In this document: piece after piece, positions 46,801 to 59,100 of the stretch | Layout: each line of letters opens with the position of its first letter | Numbering within the stretch: the first letter of the stretch is position 1 | NCBI RefSeq assembly: GCF_900496995.4 | Contig: NC_044029.1 | Span: forward strand, 4,774,001 to 4,838,000 | Direction of reading: 5' to 3' | Source of the DNA: Aquila chrysaetos chrysaetos | Taxonomy: Eukaryota; Chordata; Aves; Accipitriformes; Accipitridae | DNA: 64,000 nucleotides | Translations under genes and position numbers: made by a program | Notes under the pieces: generated by a model | Databases searched by the model: none | The model's input: only the letters and a program-made list of their open reading frames with translations | What the model was told of the DNA's origin: nothing

Positions 46801-49800
46801 ACTCTTAACAGTTCACTGTACTGTAACCAGCCTGCCAGGTGACATTGACCTTAGTATAAAAATAGAAAGGACATCCATCTCTAGAAAGGTTAGTATTAAT
46901 TTCCATGGCTCAAGTCAAAACCCTGAATACCACTCTGGCTTTTCTTTAAAAATGGCGCGTTGCAGTCTTGTGGCAGCACACAAGATTCAGCCTGTAGCTT
47001 AAGAATATTTTACTTAAAGGCATGAGCTTTTAATGCTCATCAGCTACACAAGCTATCAAACCCTGGAAACTCTGAAGCTGTATAACAAGTGTCACCAAAT
47101 GATTTTTGCTTATTAAAACCCCTAACCTTTGAAAAAATCTTTATGCATTGCAAGCACAGCTCAGAGCTGAACATGGCTGGCAGTTTGCGTCTTACTCCAG
47201 AACATCATAAAAAAAAAAGCATAGCCACTGTAGTAAAAGTGAATTAAGAGTTGGTTTAACCTCTGAGCAAAATGTCCCTGTGCTAGCACCACTCAAGAGC
47301 TTTATATTTGCCGGGTTCTCTTCTTCACCTTTAGAAAGAGTTTCTCTCATGGTGTATAAACACTGATTATGTTGGCATTTTTCAAGTTTGTTTACAACAT
47401 GCAGCTCTTCTATCATGAAGCCTCGTACTGAAATTTTGATGACAACACATATTCTAAGCAGCCACAGAACAGCTTAACATACAATACACTGCTGAAAGGT
47501 AATCAAAGTATTTGCCTAAACCACATGTTTGCACGTAGCTGGTTTTAAGATTCACTTTGTGTGATAGCACTTGAACAAAACATGATGAAAAGAGAGCTCT
47601 GTGCATGAGTGAAGTAGGCTGACCTCCATCTTCAGGGTTCAAAACAGCCTAGGGTTGCTGAGTACTGCGATTCTTGACCAGAACCACCATGATGTATGGG
47701 AAAATCTTTTGCTTTGCCCTGAGAAAGAAATGAGGGCAAGAACAAAACTGAGCTATGGAAGGACTGCTTCACATCATAACAGCAGGTACTCCTATTTTTC
47801 ACTTTCTGATTTGCCCTTTTCTCTTTTTTTGCCTGCTGATGTGAAAGCATATCCAAAGGGAAAAAGATGATTCAGAAGTAACATTTTGGTATCTGTATGA
47901 ACCAGAGAAGGTCACAGCATCTGGACACTGTGCACACTCTGATTGGGCTTTTACATTAACAAAGAAATTTGTACTAAGTTTATACTGTATGATATATCAT
48001 CCAGTAATATTCTATACTCACTCCTTAGCTATCCCAGCTTAACCTTCTCCTACAGTCATGGCCCATGCACTGCACCACTGCAAAAATCTGCAAGCAGAGC
48101 TCCAGTAAAGCCAGGACTTGGAAGTCTTCCTCAGAATATTCTCAAGGCAAAACCATGTGTAGTAGAAAACTGGTTATCAGCCCCCAGGTCACAACTCCCA
48201 CTGCTATACTACTTTGCTATGAAGTCAGCCTGAGAGCTTTGTGTGTAGCACTGCATTCCCTGCAGGCTGAGAAGCTAGACCACTCAGGCAGCTTTCAATA
48301 GCAACTTTGATGACATACTAACTGCAGACAGGTCCCTTCAAGATCATCCATTCTTCACCACCAAAGAAAAACCCAAACATATGACTACAGTTCAGCAAGC
48401 TCTAGCTGGACACGGAGACGACATTTCACTATCCCTCATCTTGGACTGTGCCTTAGGACAGATCAGCAATTAAAACTACAAGAACATTGAGCCAGTGGTT
48501 CTGTGCTTTTTAATCCCACCCATCAACGTGTGACAGTGGGAAGCGCCAGGACTTTCCCCAGACGTCCTAGTACTGCCTAGAAGCCTAAATCTTTGCTAAC
48601 TCATTCCTAGAATCCTAAATCTTTGCTCCTTTCAAACTGACTGCCTTGTGGCTGCCTCCTTTACTTTTACACATACAGAAGCACTTGCCCAAGTCTGTCT
48701 TCTGCAGCTCAAAATTGCCCCCCTCCTCAGGCAAAACTGGACACAGACAAAAAGTCTGGAATAGCTTTTTATCAGTGAGGCTTATTTATGCTCCAACCTT
48801 GCTGCATGAAGGCTGCTAAGAGCACTGAATGCTGAACTAGTCTGTTCCCCATGTAAGAGGGGAGGAGGGTCACTGAATCGCAGTTCACAGAAGATCTCAT
48901 TTTGACACCAAATAGCAGGCAGCATTTGGTGCAAGTTGCACCTACATCAAGTTCCCAAGCCTCTACAACCCAGCAGAACCAGTCTTAAGGGTAAGCGAGA
49001 TAAACCACTAGATAGCACAGCTAATAAAAATATCATTGTACATACTAATTAGCAACAATATTAGCGTGTTTTGTGAATAGTAGTAGTCAAACTGGGATGA
49101 GAGAACTGTTTAAGACTAGTAGAAATCCTGTAGTTCACTCTATTGCCAGGATGCATCCACTTTCTGAAAAACCTTATACCCTCTATTTAAGAAGTATAAT
49201 ATAAAGAATTAAGAGTTGACCTGTGGTCACTTACACATTGCATAATTTCTAGCTAAATCAAGTGACTCTGATTTTTCTTTAGTTTTAATTGGCTTACAGT
49301 CCAGGCTGTTAGATATTCAAGTAGTATTTAACATTTTTAACAGTTTGCCTAGGAAAAATAAATAGCAAGTTAAAAAACCGCATTTTGAATTTGAAATTTA
49401 AGGACCATACTAAAGTGGGAAACTGCATTAATTCATCAAGACTTAAAGCTCTGTTTTGCCTAGGGGTAGGGGCAGAGATAGAAAGGCAGACTATACGTAT
49501 GGTGTTTTCTTTATAGATAAACAGCCTTAAATGTACTTAACAAGGCCTTTTTACTGTTGAATTCTCAACTGCTCAGATACATCAGTTTCTAATCCGTTTA
49601 GTTTGGAACCTCCTCAAAGGTCTGTTTATTTCTCCTTCTTATGTAGCTACACATTAATGGTTAGCTCACCTTCAGTCTGTTCTAGAAGAGCTGCGAGTCA
49701 AACATTTTCTGCACAGAGAAATGCGACACTATAACATGTCATTTGGCATAAAGTCACAGTTCCACTTCCAGTAAGTGTTTATAAAGGCAGACAGAAATTT

Positions 49801-50137
49801 AGCTATGAAATGAAAGCATGCTGGGAAGCAAGCTAACTAGCTCACCTCACCGCACTATACCCCAATTCTAACACACAGAACTGCAGTTCTTTGAATTTCA
49901 CAACCATGGAAGTCTCAAGTCAAATCCTGGACAAAGAAGGTAGAGTTCCCTCTTTTTTCTTGATTCCCATCTGAAGACAGCAGCAGCAGAAAGAAGCTGG
50001 ATTTTTTTTTGTTTTGTTTTTGTTACCTCTTCGTACACCTCTCTGACGGCTGCTCCCCCTGGCTCTTCTTCTGGTTCCATTCCTCCACCCGGTACAATCC
50101 ACTGATCGGGGTATCGGCTACTGCTTACCAACAGCAC
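37619..50137 (-). CDS. NUDT4: Diphosphoinositol polyphosphate phosphohydrolase 2 (DIPP2), coding exons 2-5; exon 1 outside window
   Basis: Partial spliced CDS, in transcript order 50137-50027, 42400-42356, 39829-39745 and 37821-37619. These exons match NUDT4 from residue 34 to the C-terminus. With the usual 33-residue exon 1 the protein would be 180 aa, the DIPP2-alpha length. The enzyme removes the beta-phosphate from diphosphoinositol polyphosphates (PP-InsP5, bis-PP-InsP4) and also hydrolyses diadenosine polyphosphates and mRNA caps, mainly in the cytosol. The Nudix box is complete: Gly51, Glu57, Arg65-Glu66, the metal-binding pair Glu69-Glu70, and Gly72-Val73. It is split between exons 2 and 3. 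All introns are GT-AG. I found no N-terminal MMKFKPNQ-type exon on either strand, so the 5' end is missing from this window. Confidence 0.95.
37822..39744 (-). other. NUDT4: NUDT4 intron 4
   Basis: About 1.9 kb of AT-rich intron with short A and T runs. I see no exon, RNA gene or interspersed repeat in it. Confidence 0.85.
39745..39829 (-). CDS. NUDT4: NUDT4 coding exon 4 (NQDRKH... to ...DSVNI), tandem acceptor
   Basis: 85 nt (28 codons plus one base) with donor ATAG|GTAAAC. It encodes NQDRKHRTYVYVLTVTEILE and then DWEDSVNI, the central strands after the Nudix helix. The acceptor is a NAGNAG: AAG at 39835-39833 and CAG at 39832-39830. Splicing at the first would start the exon at 39832 and insert one glutamine (position 86). 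The coordinates given use the second. Confidence 0.94.
39830..42355 (-). other. NUDT4: NUDT4 intron 3
   Basis: About 2.5 kb of intron. It contains low-complexity T/G-rich sequence at 41211-41268, another T run near 41070-41084 and a C run near 42273-42285. No coding exon is seen. Confidence 0.85.
42356..42400 (-). CDS. NUDT4: NUDT4 coding exon 3 (residues 71-85, micro-exon)
   Basis: A 45-nt, phase-0 exon encoding AGVKGKLGRLLGIFE, which closes the Nudix box (Ala71-Gly72-Val73). The acceptor is TTTTGTAG and the donor GAG|GTGAGC. It was found by matching the expected NUDT4 sequence, since it is far too short to stand out as an ORF. Confidence 0.95.
42401..50026 (-). other. NUDT4: NUDT4 intron 2
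   Basis: About 7.6 kb of AT-rich intron between exons 2 and 3. Many short ORFs occur on both strands but none resembles a known protein. I recognised no transposable element. Confidence 0.85.
50027..50137 (-). CDS. NUDT4: NUDT4 coding exon 2 (residues 34-70)
   Basis: 111 nt, 37 codons, phase 0 at both ends. The acceptor is TTATTTATAG and the donor GAAGAG|GTAACA. It encodes VLLVSSSRYPDQW, then the glycine-rich start of the Nudix box (Gly50-Gly52) and REVYEE, including Glu69 and Glu70 that coordinate the catalytic metal. The frame stays open into the intron for about 40 codons, which is read-through and not coding. Confidence 0.96.
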
Positions 50138-53100
50138 CTATAAATAATTGCAAATGACTGTTAAATATAGATCACAAGTCAGGAATCTTGGTACTATCTA
50201 CTTTTTCAGCAAGGCACTTATTCACCTAGCCAGATGGATTATAGACTTTAGAAATTAAACATAATAGGCAACCAGGAGTTGTAAGAAGTAAAAAAGAAGT
50301 GACATTAACATCCAGTCTTTTTGATACAGCTAAGTCAAGACAATGTCATTATAATCTCCTTACACAAACACTTTCATCAGATGCTTAGGCACAATGTGAA
50401 AAATACACAATACAATATGCACAGGAATGAAGATGTACAACAAAAATCTAGTAACAATATTCTCCAATATCGAGTAAGTCTTAGGGTCATATAGATGGTA
50501 AAGCGTGAGAATTAAGACATTTTCATCACACGGAAGTTAAAATAGTACTTCTGGAATGGCATCTTTTGGCTAAAAAACTGCACTTCTGAAAATATTTCTA
50601 ATTTTTAGTCTTAGACAAGCTTCTTTTCAGTTACTGAAGTGTTATGTTAGCATGGCATGCTTACAATACTGCATAACTAAATTATAAGGAGAATACTTCA
50701 TTTGCCCTTGTTGAATTTGGTTTCTTCTAACATTTCTGTAGAAGAAAAAAACTGCAACACATTGAATTTTAAATGATTTCTAAATTTAATAACTTTTTTC
50801 CCCCAAGACACTTTAATTTCACTTAATTTGACTCTGTAACCTGGTCATATCATTGATATATACCAATTTAAAACCCACTGTCTATAGGACCTGTCCTTCA
50901 TAATATTCAGGGCTGAGAAGATTTTAGCCACCTGTCCAACAAACTAGGATGCCTCGTATTTGGAGTAATTTGCAGTAGAAGTCAACGAAAATAAGACCTC
51001 ACTTCAGGACCACATGGAAATAAACAGTTTAACTTGTGTTTGAGACATGTCCTGATTACCAAGACATACTCAATCATCTGTGTAGTAACAAGCTTCATAT
51101 TCTAGGCAATACTTACATAAGCCCTACCCTGAAGTCAAAAGACAACTGTGGGGAGCAAAGGGACAGGGTCAATGTTCGAATCTTTAAAAGCAATTAAAAG
51201 ACTAGCGACAAGAACCTCTGTCTAAAGGTTAAAGTATTGACTGGTGCCAGACGACTGAAGTGACAGTCCAGTCCTTGCCAACTACCTTTATGGTCTTTAA
51301 GCTCATCTCCTGTTGGATTAAGTAGGAAAACAATTCCCTGATGAGGGCAACAGGGAAATGCTTATCACTTATACTATGTCCCTTTGGCACTCATGGAAAT
51401 ATGGTGTAGGTTCATCTACAGGAACTGGGAGTGTAATTAAGATGACTGCATACCTTTGTGAATGCAACAATGCCTATGCATACTGAGGTGCACATAGAAG
51501 AGCCTTATCTGACACATATTTTCTTGTTGTAATGTTTATTTTATTTGCAGTCATCATTTGTCCTACTCTGAAGGATTCTCCACTATACTAATTTCCCCCA
51601 GATTTTTCCTACGCTTAGTAAGGAACACAGCAGAGACCTCATTTAGTACAGAATCATTCTTAGCATCTGATCTAAATGTTCACATTTTGAGTCAACTCAA
51701 ATATTTTATTAAGCTGTCTAAAAACCTAGAAATAGTCAGCAAAGGCAACAAGGTTAGACACAAATTTGTCTCAACTTGATCTTTACAACCAAAGGTTTTA
51801 GTTTCCTAGGAACCTTTGACATTAACAAAAGATTCTCAGAGGGCACACAGCTCTACTAAATGTAGTTTTAGAAAAAGTTTTTCAACACGTAAGTGGAGCA
51901 CCTCTATCACTACAAAGAACCACCATGTCGGCAATGCTTAAAGAGCAGTTGTAAAAATCAAGTTATGAATTCACTTGTGGGATCCCAGACATAAGCATTA
52001 CACATTATTTTCTGCTGATGAAACTAGCACTCACTGCAGTCATGTGGAATCTAGCAACAATGATGAACAAAAGGATGATTATATCACATTAAATCATTCC
52101 CAGCTTGGTAGAATGGTTTTAATCAGCATTCACTGTTTAGTTAAGGCTAAACAAAATTCTTAATTACTACTAAGGGATAAATCAGGTTGCTGGTTCTGGC
52201 AGTGTAGCATAAAGCCAGGAATTTTTTATGCCTTTATATATAGTAGCTGACTACTGCTAACCTGATCAATAGTCTACTGAGCTGGGTTTGTATACCTATT
52301 AGCTTTAAATTACCCTTTAAAAAAGCAGAAACAAATACACCTAGCAAGTACTCAACATTAAAATACATCAACTCTGGTAGATAGGCTTTACAGCTATACA
52401 TACACTAAACTCCCAAGCGTTACAGCCTGGGAGTTCATTCTGGTAACTATCCCAAGGCTCTACTAACCCTGGAACTGAAGCATTTTCTCAAGCATCTTTC
52501 CCTCTATGCTTTATTCTCCAGTGATCCCACTGCTTTTACACTCTGAAGCCAAGGGACCACACTAAGGCATATCCCCAATATCTTCAGATGCACAATTTTT
52601 TTCCCACCCCGTAACATTAACATTTGAAGCCACTAGGGCACAAGACATCTGTCCTGGGGTATGCTAGCAAAAATGTACTCAGGGGTAATTAATTTCTACA
52701 AAAGCTGATAGCTAGCAATTACAAGGTTGTGTGGTAAGGCTGAAAAGCACTCCACACAGCTTTCAGTTACAGCAGCAAGCAACCTTGCACTCACTTGCAT
52801 GTTTTTGGTGTGTTGGTTTTTATTCTATGTAGTGGATGTAGTTTTCAGGTGTTTCCAACTGTAAGTGGCCAGAAGACACATCCCACGGTACCTGAATCAC
52901 TAGGCTGTAAATATAAAGATCACTTAATAACGAAGATGCCAAAAAACTGTGGTTGGTTGACAATGCACTCACATGCCAAAGGAAGTGCAAAATCAGCAGC
53001 AAAAAGCCAGCAATTAATCTTCCCTTAATATAAGATAAGCAAACGAGGAGAATAGAGATCTAGGTCACCCAGACATCCAGTCTTTTCTGAGGAGGTTCAT

Positions 53101-56100
53101 GTTCACGCAGATTACAGTAGTCTACTGAAAAACAAGACTGCAGAATCTCACATACCTACATTTTTTCTAGCCTCTGCACACTAAATTTTACATTATAACC
53201 TCATTAGGCTCAGAAAAAAACAATGGTAGTACTTCCTATGCAGAGAAATCTGTATCCCCTGTCTCTGAATGCAGAGAAAGGAATGTGATTTCTTGTGTTG
53301 TATTACTAGTGTTCACTGCCTTTCCTATGCCTCTGAAAAAGCCTGACTGTTGATAACTTGATCAAAAGATTTCCAAAGTACAGAGTTATGTCATCAAATC
53401 TGCTTGCCTAGTTATACCGTTAAGTTTATCTTACTCCAAAGACTAAGGTAAAGCCATTATTTTCCATAATACTGCCAAGTGAGGAAGTGAAGCTGCAAAA
53501 TTCAGCTAAGAGGAGAAAAAGAAAAATTTTTCCATTAAGTCTTACTAGCCAAGTTTTTACCTTGTTTTCAAGTCTAGGAATAGCAATGACCTTTGAGTGC
53601 AGTGAGGAAGAGAAACTGCTAGCCAGCCTACTTGTAATAAGCACCTATTGATATGCTTAACCAAGGTATGGTTAACCAAAAACCCAAAGGTAATTACAGA
53701 GCATGTGGCATCATGGGACTTACTCACTATAAATGCTAAAAGCCTAAAGACAAACAACCAAAAATTTCTGGAGACAGATGCCAAAGTTTTGGCCTGTTTA
53801 GTGTTCTCAAGTCAAAAGAAACTTGTGAAACAGTTAGCAGCCATATATTCCAGAAGACTAAAATGGCAACAGCTCAGAGTAATACAAATTACAACCAAAA
53901 GCTATTCCTCTTAGTATTTTTTTTCATATCAAGTGCTCAAAGAAGTAGAAAATGACTTAAGGTTATACAAAATATCATTGCTTTCTATCTTCCTTAACTG
54001 TAGGGCATTATAGCTTACAAAAATAATTGTATTAAAAATCGGCTTACATTAAAAGAAAGGCAAGGTTAAGGTTGAAACTTGCTAGACAGAACAAACGCCC
54101 ACAGCTGGATTCTTTTGACTTCAGAGCAGAGTCATCCACAACTTGAAGTAGTGAAGCAATAGCAGCAGAAGCCGCTACAAACCAACTGCAAGATGGGAAT
54201 TTTTCCATAGCAGATGTATTACTTGCAAGGAAAAATGAAGTTACAGTTGAAAAGGTACCACTCCAGTTCCACAGAAATTATTTATTTGTCATTAGACTTC
54301 TTTGTAAGCTCTTTCCTCCCAGCCTAATCACATCTATTCCTCTCTTCCCCACTGCACACCCCATTTTCTCCCCTCTCATCAGCCCCACTAATCCACTAGC
54401 TATGTCCAACTTGCCATTTGAATTACCTGATGGAGATAGCCAAGTTTGCCTTCTTTTATAGTAAAACCAGCAGTTAAAAGGAACAACTTTCAAGAGGAAG
54501 GGAATCAACCCCTCACTCCCACAAGACCACTGAGCACATGTGGCTCAGTTGCAAAGAACACCGCATTACTCAGGTGTACAACTAAACACAGCACAGAGAA
54601 GGAAAGGAGAAGGCAGGTGCATGGAAGACAAAGGATTTAGCTCCCAAGCTCTACAAAGGTAAGTACATGCAAACCATTTCAGAAGCTTTAAACTGGTCAG
54701 AGTATAGGAAAGATCGTAAAGGCAGCAAAACAATGTGGCAAAATGCTGTTAGAGAGAACAGATGTACTGCATGTTCTCACAGGCATCAGAAAAATTAAAT
54801 GGAAAAAAAATACCCAACCGTATTCTGAGAGAAAAACAGGACCCACTTTGATGGAGGTTAGTATAATGTAACCTAGCACACTCAATATGGAAACTTCAGC
54901 CTACACAGTTGGTCTGCCAGTCATGAGCACATGAAAGAGTCATAAAGATGGTTTAATGCAAATACAACCAAAAGGGTCAGTCAAGCCCTATGATTTGTTT
55001 AAAAATGGCCATAAGCAGATGCTCAGGGAAGAACATGAGCAGGAAATATTTTTTTACTCCCTAACACTTCCAACCTCCAATTGTTTTCAGCTCAGGAGCT
55101 TCCTTAAAAGTACTGGGAAACTACTTTGAATGATACAACACAGAAACACTACTAAGGAGCAAGGAAAAGCACCTCTCACAAACCCTGGATCTTATTTCCA
55201 GGATTCACTGTATGAATTTTTAGGCAAAAGCACACATCTCAAATTAGAGAGCACATGTCAACCTGCTACTGTAGTTGGAGATTTCCTTTATCTAGCACTT
55301 TTTGCTATTTTAAGAATCACTGCCTCTTTTCAGTAGTTCTGAAACAGTTTCTCAGTTCCCCCATAGGTTACCTTGTCCTAGAATGCCATTGTCTCTTTTT
55401 GGACTCCAGAAAGTTGAAAAATGCAAGAGCTTTACAACTTGCCACAGCAATGCCACAAAGGTAGCATTTAGTAAGGAACATACTTTTGCCTTCCTGAAAA
55501 TATTTTCAGTAGAGTGATTGCTTATAGTCCTCATTCTTTACTGCAATAATTTTCAAAGTGACTTTTTTTAGCCTGGAGATGCAATGTGCACAAAGTTATT
55601 CTAGAGTTGTAAAAAACCTTGGGATCAGACTTGACAGCATTTAAAAGCTAATTACAGTCGAGGCTGCAACATCTTTACTTTCTCCCTTACATTGGCACAA
55701 CAGGAAGCTGAGCTGGCTGAAAACTAGCTTGTGCCATTAAAGCTTAGTTTTCAGCCTGCACAAGCTCAACACTGATCCGTACACAGCCATACAAGGGACA
55801 GCACCGCACAAACTGGGACAGAAAGGCATGACTGCAGCTGCCCAATTCCAGATCAGCCTAAGCCAATTCAAGAGCCTCTAGCAAAGTACTTTACAGACAA
55901 TAGACTGAAAGGCAGTCCCCAGCTATGACGGAGGTTAAAAAGAAGATTTAGTCTCAATGAACAGGAATTGGCAAAGCAGCAGAGAAATGGCAAAACAACT
56001 AGCAGTACATTAATCCTAACGCTCATTAACTTGAGCACAGCATCTTGAAAGCAACCCAGAAAACTGGGTTCTGTCTATACAATGTCTTAAACTCTGAAAT

Positions 56101-59100
56101 AGCCTGCCAACTTTAAAGATCACTTTTCAAAGAAGTAGCAGCACGATGCTTAGACATCAATCAGTGCAACTTTACTGGCCTTCTGAAGATGAATGATAAA
56201 GAAATACATGCATATATAATACTTCAAAATCAGATCTGAAAATCATTTTTCCTTTGAGATCTTCTGATTTTAAGACTATATGGCAATAGGGAGAAAACCA
56301 TCAGCCTTTTTCAGAAGTAGTTTTGCCTTAACTTGCAATTAAAATATTATTATTCTATAAATTTCATTTCACATGAAATTCACATATTTGCCTAACATGT
56401 TGTTATAGTGATGCAGAATTTGAGTACCTTCCTCTGGCTATTTAAAGTACTTTGTTTTGTTCTTCGGCTAAAGTGTTCATATCAGGAACAGACAGCACTA
56501 TACTACTAAGGCACATCGGTCAGAACACATTTCCTCACGTCAACAAGCACTCAAGTCACCTGTAACATTAGATCTCCCCCTAAGCTTTAGCATGCTTTGG
56601 AGAGTCAGATGTGACAGGTCTCATGGTGCGATGAAGGGTGCAGATCTTCCACCCAGCCATATGGCAAAAGGAGATTCCTGGCTGCAAAAAACCTGCAAAC
56701 AAACAAGAAACCCCCCCACAAGTGTCTATAAAAGGAGTTTTACTTCTGACATTGGGTGAGTTTCCCAATCCACTTTACAATACATCCTTCTTCCCTTATG
56801 CTTGCCAATACAGACCAAGGGAGAAAACACATAAGGTAGTAGGGGAATAGCTCAAACTCCTATTGCTGCCCATTTCTTTATAACTTGAAACCACAGCCTA
56901 ATCTTGAGCAGGAGAACTGGGCTCTACCAGTTACTCAGCAACACAACCTGTTTGACTAAGGGATCAGCTTCCAAGCGCTTGTCAGAAACAAGAGCTCTAA
57001 GTCTTTGAGAACCATTCAGCTGTAGGTAAAGACAGGACAAGGTTATTTATTGACAAGTACCAGTTACCTTTTAGCCTTTTTTGTCTTTGAGATACTTGGA
57101 AAGAAAACACACATCTTTGAAGACGAAATCTGTTTTAAAATATTTACATTTATATGACTGGTTCCACTGAAGCGCTTAAGCACTAAGTCAGAAAGCCACC
57201 TAATTAAAATAAGCTTTTTAAGTGCTCTACAAACAAGACTGGAAAAAAACACACATCAACCTGTGGTCCGTGAACTCACCTATCTACAAAAGATGTTTGA
57301 GAAAACATGGCTGCAAATCCTAGCTAGAGATACATATGCATATATATGTGTGTGTGTGTATATGCCTATGTATCTCTAGCTAGGATTTGTATATATTTCT
57401 GAAGAAGTCTGCCACTCTGCTATTTCACAGAAACTGGTAACTTGGAAGTTTTGAGGACCACTGAGTTAACCAGGGCAATTCAAACAGAAATGTAGCCGTC
57501 AGTGTAAATCCTCAAAATAAACTTACAATGCTGCAAGTAAGCTATAAAGGATATTTCCTCAAGTATTTAAACACTTACAAATATTACCAGTTCAAAAAGA
57601 CAGCATCTTCTAAAACATGTGTTTCGTTGCAGGACACCTTAGCCTGATGTTAGACGGGTACAGCCATGTTTCCTTCTTCCCTCAACCCATTTTTAGCAAC
57701 TATCCACCCCATTAAACATATTTGTATGGCATAGACAAGTAATACCATAGGTACTGCAAAAAAAGTAATTGGAGTTTTGCAATGAAAAACAGCCCGTGGT
57801 TGAGTGATTTCAGTATCTGAAGAGGCACGAGTGAAGACTGAAGCATCCTGCCATGGTGGACAGCTGAATTCCTACAGCTTTGCTGAACTTGCAGGCTTCC
57901 GCTGTTGGCAAGCAGTTGCAGTTTGTCAAAAAACATCCCAACATGAAAGCAAGGTGCGTATGCAGTGCCTGCAGAAAGCTTTTTTTCTGTGAAAGTAAGG
58001 ATAACGAGGCACTTCTGTTTTATAAGTTGGTCACCTGATACAAATCCTACCACAGCAACCTAATGTTCAATCATTTTTCTTAACACTAACACAAGCTTAA
58101 ACCACTGCAGAACCCCATACAAGCCTGCAGGGATACACCGTAAACAGATGCTGTCTCTGTAGACACATCATAAAGAGTCATTTTGGAAGCTGTTTACAGG
58201 TCTTGATTTTTTGAGCTACACCCCTTCCTACACCACATTGATGTCCACGCGTCAAGAAAATGCTGAGGAAAAACTAAGGCAGCAATCATCCTATGTCAGT
58301 TATTCCTCCTGTATGTTAGCAGGGCAGGGCCATGAGACAGAACAAGTAAAAACCACACCACACCTGAAGTGTATACTGAAATGTGTATTCTCTGGTATTT
58401 TAAAACATGCTTATATACTATTAGGCAATCACAGACCAAGCTAGGTAATCTTTCAGTCCATACATTGCTTTGGAGAGCACGCCAGCCTTAAATACGGTGC
58501 CATGGTCATATGCCAATTTATATTTTTAAAGCACACACTATCTGTGCATTTACACCTGAGAGCTTACACTGAAGGATAAAGAAACCAGATGACAAATTCT
58601 GAGTCAAGTATGGAAGATCTTTCATCACTGTGCAAGTTTATTTACAATAATTCCTAGAACATCCCATTTTGCCAGGGTAGCCAGGTGACGCTTCTGGGTC
58701 CTGGTTTTACACATCAAGTTGCATTACAATAGGTCTTTCTGGTTTTCAGATTATTTAGACCAATGCAAATAAAAATAACATTTTACTTTTTCTTTATTAT
58801 CCTTTAATAAAACAATTGCTAGTATGAAGCAACAGCTGTACGAAACTACAGAACACTACTATTTTTTAAAATAATGGAACAGTGACCACCAGAACAAGGT
58901 AGATTAAACAAGGGTTTCTTAAATCTTGACACACTACAGCCCAAGAAATAAATTTCTCTAAATCAGACCAAAAAAGAGACACAATACTAGGAGCCTATCA
59001 TTTTTAACTCAAAGTTCAGAGGCAATAATTGTCATGCATGTGTATGCCCTACTACAGGAAAAAAAACCCCAACAAAAAAAACTACTTTTCCCATAAGTGT

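Noticed and set aside
49898..50137. 79-codon minus ORF as a separate Nudix protein
   Set aside because: It is NUDT4 exon 2 read through its donor into the intron.
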